Of a DNA stretch of 64,000 nt, positions 59,804-64,000 are shown one piece after another. The DNA is taken from NCBI RefSeq assembly GCF_037392515.1, contig NC_090291.1:17635501-17699500 (forward strand). The letters are read 5' to 3'. Position numbers and translations under genes: made by a program. Under the pieces are notes generated by a model, which saw only the letters and a program-made list of their open reading frames with translations, had not been told where the DNA came from and searched no databases. How positions within the stretch are numbered: the first letter of the stretch is position 1; every line of letters begins with the position of its first letter. This DNA is from Haliotis asinina. Taxonomy: Eukaryota; Mollusca; Gastropoda; Lepetellida; Haliotidae.

Positions 59804-61095
59804 AGCTCATGCAATGAAAACAATTCATTATAGTCTTCACCATTATTGGAATCGAAATTAACTTTTTTCTTTTCCTGTTGTTTTTGGTATCTCTGAAATT
59901 CAGGGACATAATTGGCCGAGGAAGAAGTTTTTGCTAATTTTATTAGCAATGTCAGTTTTGTCAGTTACTAATTTGTCACGATCTTTAAGATGGTGAACAG
60001 CAGATCTTGAACCTTTGCCTTTTATTCGCTGAACCATGTTCCACACCTTAGACATGGGTGTACGTGAATTAAGTTTTGAAACATAGTTCCTCCATGATTG
60101 GCGCTTGTTTTGTTTATACGTACGTCGTGCCTTAGCGCTAGTAATGTTAACATTGTTGAAGTTATGAACGGTGGGATGTCTGCGAAAATATTTTTCTGCT
60201 TTCTTTCTACGTTTCTGTGCCTGATTGCATTCGTCAGTAAACCATGGTTTACGAATATGAGGAGTTGCAGAGGACTTAGGAATGGTTTGATCAGCAATTT
60301 CATTCAGTTGAGTTGAGAACATCTGGATGGGATCTGATGTATTACTGAAGTGATCAGGTGTTAATTTTTGAATGCATACATGTTCATATACAGGCCAATT
60401 TGCCTTAGTGAAATTCCACCGTGATGAAGGTGTAGTGTCACCTGGTGTTATAGATTTCAGGAAAGTAAGGAAGTGATCGCTTCCACAAAGGTCATCATGT
60501 ACAGACCATTCAAACTCACTGAGAATGTTTGACTCTGTGAGGGCTAGATCAAGTGCAGAATAGAATCCAGTGGCTGGATGCAAATAAGTGTTTGAATCAT
60601 CATTATAACACATAAATTATTATCAGAAGTAGAATCAATAACTTTCCCTTTATTGCTTGTATTTGTACTACCCCATGAAGGGTTGTGCCCATTTAAGTCG
60701 CCCATGATGATGCAGGGCTTTGGGAGCTGATCATAAAAATTTTGAAGGTCAGTTTGACGAAGAACTGATGAAGGTGGTACATACAATGAGCATAACGTAA
60801 GAGCAACGTGCAAGGTCAGTCGGATAGCTACAGCTTAAAGATTAGTATTCAGAGGAACGGCACTATGAGTCACGTCCTGTCTAACCAGGATAGTAGATCC
60901 TCCAGTAGCCTTGTCTCTCTGGGGAGAAAATGAATGGTAACAAGTGAATTGTCGTAAGTTAAAAACATCAGTGTGTTTACGATAAGTCTCCTGGAGACAC
61001 AATGATGATGGTTTAAAGTCCTGTAACAATAGAGGAATCTCATTATAAGTCTTCTTAAGTCCTCTGCAATTCCATTGTATTAGTGTATCCATCAT
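59804..61095 (-). pseudogene. LINE E ORF2, N-terminal part
   Basis: From 61095: MMDTLIQWNCRGLKKTYNEI, CLQETYRKHTD, a TAA at about 60837 in place of Gln, MGDLNGHNPSWGS, a frameshift near 60640, then GSDHFLTFLKS, PWFTDECNQAQKRRK and SKVWNMVQRIKGKGS. A further break near 59935 precedes NYVPEFQRYQKQQEKKKVNF and FSLHELHTA, where copy D interrupts. Endonuclease and the linker before the reverse transcriptase; continues at 53644. Confidence 0.88.
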
Positions 61096-62342
61096 TTGGG
61101 ATGTGTTATCGGTGAAAGTTCACGACCCTTTTTCATAGGAGAATGGCTCCGAGAGCGGGTTGTTAGAGGAGGTGACACCTCCATGTCATCTAAACGGTCA
61201 AATCTGTTGAGAAGGGACACAGAGCCTCTTTGTCCTTTAGGAAGACGATCACTTGTATTTTGCTTTTTAGAATAATCTACATTTACATTCTTCTTTTTGA
61301 TAACCGGTGTAGGTGCTGTTTGAGTTTCAGATGATTGTGATCGTGAGGAAGAAACGGAAGGAAGAAAGATCCTGAATACTCATAGGTGTCTGACCTGTCA
61401 GCCAGGTCAAGTCTGTTTGGCAGTCAATAGATTTAGTGGAAGGTCTCGTCACCTCTGCATATGTTGACTTACCTCTCAGTAGAGTGTTACCAGAGGGTGT
61501 AGCTGACGTTGCCAACGTCCTTGCTTCTGTTCTTTTCAGTTTTAATACGTTGGGCAATCATTTCAAACTCATGTCATACCGGACACTCTTTAGAAGAGCC
61601 AGAACAATTTACGCATTTGATTTCAGACGAACATGTGCTGCTGTCGTGATCTTTGCCAGCACAGCATGAACAAGAAGCATGATTTTTACAAGTGTTCTGC
61701 CCTTGGCCAATCTTCTGAAAGTGAAAACATCTCAGTGGATTTGGAACATGCATGTCAATGCATCCTACTTTAATTGACTGAGGTAAACTGGGTACATCAA
61801 ACGTAAGTATTTGAGGGTGAATATATTCCATCCTTCTTAAAGCTGAATCGCTTAGCCTCAACCACTCCTTGCGTACGTAACTGACTAACAATGTCATCAG
61901 TTGACAGATCTGCCAGACTCTTATCTTGGTCTCGGATAATTCCTTTCCTAAAAATTAGAGACTTGTGAGCATAGCATTTTTCAGAGATGTTTGCGAATGA
62001 TTTCGCTTCCAGAAGATTGGCCACTTGCTCTCTCTTTAGACAGTCTATGAGAATTGATCCCGATCTAGTTTTGGTAACATTCTTGACAGTCCCTGCAATT
62101 CCTTGAATTGCTTTCTCTAGTAGAAAGGGAGAACAAGAAGTTAACTTTTTCTCACTTGATTCAGCGACAATGAATCGAGGCCATGTGTTACGTTCAGAGT
62201 AACAAAGTCTGGTAATGATATCATCCTCATCATCAGTATCATCAATGTGATAACGTTTTTGCTTTTTGGGGTTTTGATTTGCCATGGTAATAGATTTGTG
62301 TTTCATCCTCTTGGCTCCCCACCCACCATGGAGTGTTAACAA
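61096..62342 (-). pseudogene. LINE E ORF1, multiply frameshifted
   Basis: Starts MLTLHGGWGAKRMKHKSITM. The frame breaks near 61850 and 61560. The knuckle region reads CFHFQKIGQGQNTC, SCSCCAGKDHDSSTC and CVNCSGSSKECP, so the first knuckle has lost a Cys and a His. It ends near SHSPMKKGRELSP, overlapping ORF2 by ATGA. More diverged than copies A and D. Confidence 0.85.
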
Positions 62343-62865
62343 GGACGATGCCTAATGCCCGTGGGCCTCCAACAGGCGGCACCAAGGATACCAAGAGGAT
62401 ATACTCAAGCAGTAGCATTATAGATATGCACCACAAGATTGTCCCATGAGCCACCGCCTTCTGGGCATAATACTCTAGGCAAAGTTCACGTTAACAAAAT
62501 TCAAGTTAAATAATAGGGCGCCAAGACCAAAATATAAACAATTCCAAATCGTATTTTGTGCAAATTTAAACATAAAATCCATGCACAGGGCTTGGCATGG
62601 CCAGCCGATTGGTTGAACCGGGCCCATTCAACCACCCGTCTAGGTGAAGTAAGGGCCAAAAGGGTGTGTTGAGCAATAGGAACACTGGTCCTGCTCCCAT
62701 TGCCCTCAACCACCAGGATTCCCTCCTCCACCGACACAGGGCCGCAATCCACGGCAAACGGGTTGGTGGACCTAATATGCCCCCGGGGTCCACTACGGGG
62801 GTGTCGGCGAGCTCTTAGCATTACCCAACACCCACCACGAGGAGGTGGCTCGCCACGGGTGCCAC
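62343..62865 (-). promoter_or_regulatory. LINE E 5' leader
   Basis: Homologous to the leaders of A and D, starting GTGGCACCCGTGGCGAGCCA at 62865. It fixes the 5' border of E, which is followed directly by the target-site duplication. Confidence 0.7.
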
Positions 62866-62879
62866 GTTGTACGGAAGGA
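62866..62879. repeat. Target-site duplication of LINE E, right
   Basis: GTTGTACGGAAGGA, one mismatch from 45680-45693. The 108-bp tandem repeat resumes just after it (AGCCTTGGTATTGTCTTTAA). Confidence 0.85.
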
Positions 62880-63009
62880 TGAAGCCTTGGTATTGTCTTT
62901 AATTCCAGCTGGAGATAAAGCGAAGACACTGCATTTGTGATTCTTAGTGTTACTAAAGGCCACCCTCACACAAGACAAACACAATCACATCACATCACTT
63001 TTTGAAGCT

Positions 63010-63495
63010 CATGTTTCAAAGCCAGTCCACGTTGCCATCTTGGGACATAGTTTCGTGCGGTGACTTGTTCAAGTCTGTCCCCCTCCACATGGCATCCTCA
63101 CTACCGTGCGTGGGATTGGAGGGGCGGTCGTCGCTCGGATGAAAGCAGAGGTGGATGCCTTTGATGCAGCTTTTCAGGGCATTGTTTTCTGTCAAGTGGG
63201 AGAGAACGACGTGTCGGCCTCTACTGATCCTCGGGACCTGGTCGAGGACCTGCTGGATCTTCTGGACTACCTTCGGTGGAAATGGCCAGGCTCCAGGGCA
63301 GTGATAGGGAGTCTGTTTCCGAGGGTAAAACCAAGGAACATGACGGTCTCTGCCTACAAGCGGAAGGTGGAGGAGGCAAACCGGCGCTTGAGGAGGATGT
63401 TGCGAAGCCGTCTGGATGCCACCCTATGGGACCACAGCCAGCACATGAGGATGGGACCTGCGCTGCTAGCCAAGGATGGCGTTCTGACTGACTGA
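63010..63495 (+). pseudogene. SGNH/GDSL-hydrolase-like fragment
   Basis: The first frame reads VHVAILGHSFVR and meets a stop. After a frame change follow FCQVGENDVSASTDP, GSRAVIGSLFPRVKP and YKRKVEEANRRLRRML, ending at LAKDGVLTD. The order GHS, then GxND, then a VxSLxPR strand and a terminal DG.H-like motif is that of SGNH hydrolases. The block II glycine is not clear, and the final His is missing (DGVLTD). Related domains occur in tyrosine-recombinase retroelements and other transposons; which one cannot be told here. Broken, so probably inactive. Confidence 0.55.
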
Positions 63496-63519
63496 CTGAC
63501 TCACCCCTTGTGATATCAA

Positions 63520-63990
63520 ATAAGCTGTTTTGCATCCCGCCGCACGCACAGACTTGGGCTTTAAGGGTGGGAAAACATGACGGCAGCCACATGTGTCGCA
63601 CATAACGCGAAAGACAAAGGGCTTCCGACCCATGTCAAAGACATAACGCTGGGGTCGATGTACGAAACATGACAAGTACCCATAGAGTGAAAAACTGCCG
63701 TAAATCGGGATAAATTGGGCTTAAAAGCGCCCCGGCGTCAAACCCAGTAAAGACTTGACTTGTCTTGATGATACCACCAGATAGCCCTGGGGACCAGCTT
63801 CACGTCGATGTGAAACATGTGAATAGGATGTGAACATTATATGAATAAGATGTTGTGATATCAAATCTGAGCTGTTTTGTCACACGCACGGGGCTTAGCT
63901 TTGGGTGGCTTAACGGTGGGACTGCAGCCGCACCTGTCGCACATGACGTGAAAGCCAAGACACAGGGCTTCCGATCCAGAGTAAAATCAA
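63520..63990. repeat. Direct repeat of about 120 bp, two copies
   Basis: GATATCAAATAAGCTGTTTT with CGCACGCACAGACTTGGGCT and CGCACATAACGCGAAAGACA (about 63510-63640) recurs at about 63858-63985 as GATATCAAATCTGAGCTG, CACGCACGGGGCTTAGC and CGCACATGACGTGAAAGCC. On the minus strand both copies can be read as a VMCD.CGC motif. It may belong to the same mobile element as the SGNH fragment. The window ends within or just after the second copy. Confidence 0.6.
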
Positions 63991-64000
63991 AACCCTCGGG

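Larger units (their letters stand above)
45694..62865 (-). mobile_element. LINE E, outermost element of a nested complex
   Basis: Element E is present as three pieces: 59804-62865 (leader, ORF1, endonuclease and start of reverse transcriptase), 53419-53644 (reverse-transcriptase segment) and 45694-46934 (RNase H to 3' end). Together they make about 4.5 kb. About 1.5 kb of reverse-transcriptase sequence is missing, against the 6.1 kb full-length copy D. The outer ends abut a 14-bp target-site duplication. E is the most decayed of the copies, as expected for the oldest. D and A/B fill the interruptions, all in the same orientation. Confidence 0.82.

Noticed and set aside
45680..62879. LTR retrotransposon or provirus
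   Set aside because: No long terminal repeats, protease or integrase; endonuclease-RT-RNase H order, 3' microsatellite tail and short target duplications fit a non-LTR element.

Overview
The window looks like molluscan nuclear DNA, most probably from an abalone (Haliotis). This rests on multi-exon genes with GT-AG introns, and on dispersed repeats of a type I associate with abalone: a tRNA-like SINE, and LINE 3' ends that finish in ACTC/TCAC microsatellites. No species can be fixed without a search. There are no bacterial genes, operons, CRISPR arrays or rRNA genes.

Host genes. Two tandem paralogues of the SLC6 family (sodium- and chloride-dependent neurotransmitter/amino-acid transporters) lie on the minus strand. 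Copy 1 (6018-18304) can be assembled completely: 13 exons, 1770 coding bases, 589 residues, with consistent splice phases. Copy 2 (26170-39342) has exons 2-13 with the same intron positions and phases, but no first exon was found in the 24.6 kb upstream. Both keep the SLC6 scaffold (RFPYLC and GGGAF after TM1 in copy 1, the paired cysteines of loop EL2, the C-terminal DWGP). Both replace residues that normally bind the first sodium ion.

Repeats in and around the genes. The introns hold many short 3' ends of one LINE family on both strands, tRNA-derived SINEs, degenerate reverse-transcriptase and Tc1/mariner fragments, microsatellites and minisatellites. One intron of copy 2 has a three-level nest: a Tc1-like transposon inside a LINE fragment inside a long-inverted-repeat element. 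A palindrome-tipped repeat occurs twice in opposite orientation (1-480 and about 21150-21652).

Right-hand region. From 45680 to 62879 the sequence is a nested complex of I-superfamily-like non-LTR retrotransposons (ORF1 with zinc knuckles; ORF2 with endonuclease, reverse transcriptase and RNase H), all on the minus strand. The outermost, oldest copy (E) is bounded by a 14-bp target-site duplication. A full-length young copy (D, 53656-59792) sits inside it with an 11-bp duplication. A third copy (A, plus a 3' piece B) replaces about 1.5 kb of E. All three full 5' ends share a GC-rich leader and an ATGA overlap joining ORF1 to ORF2. To the right, a fragment resembling an SGNH-hydrolase domain and a duplicated block probably belong to another mobile element.

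About 39.3-45.5 kb is mostly satellite, minisatellite or unassigned DNA. Coordinates of dispersed repeats are approximate to about 10-20 bases. Exon ends were set by splice signals and reading-frame continuity.
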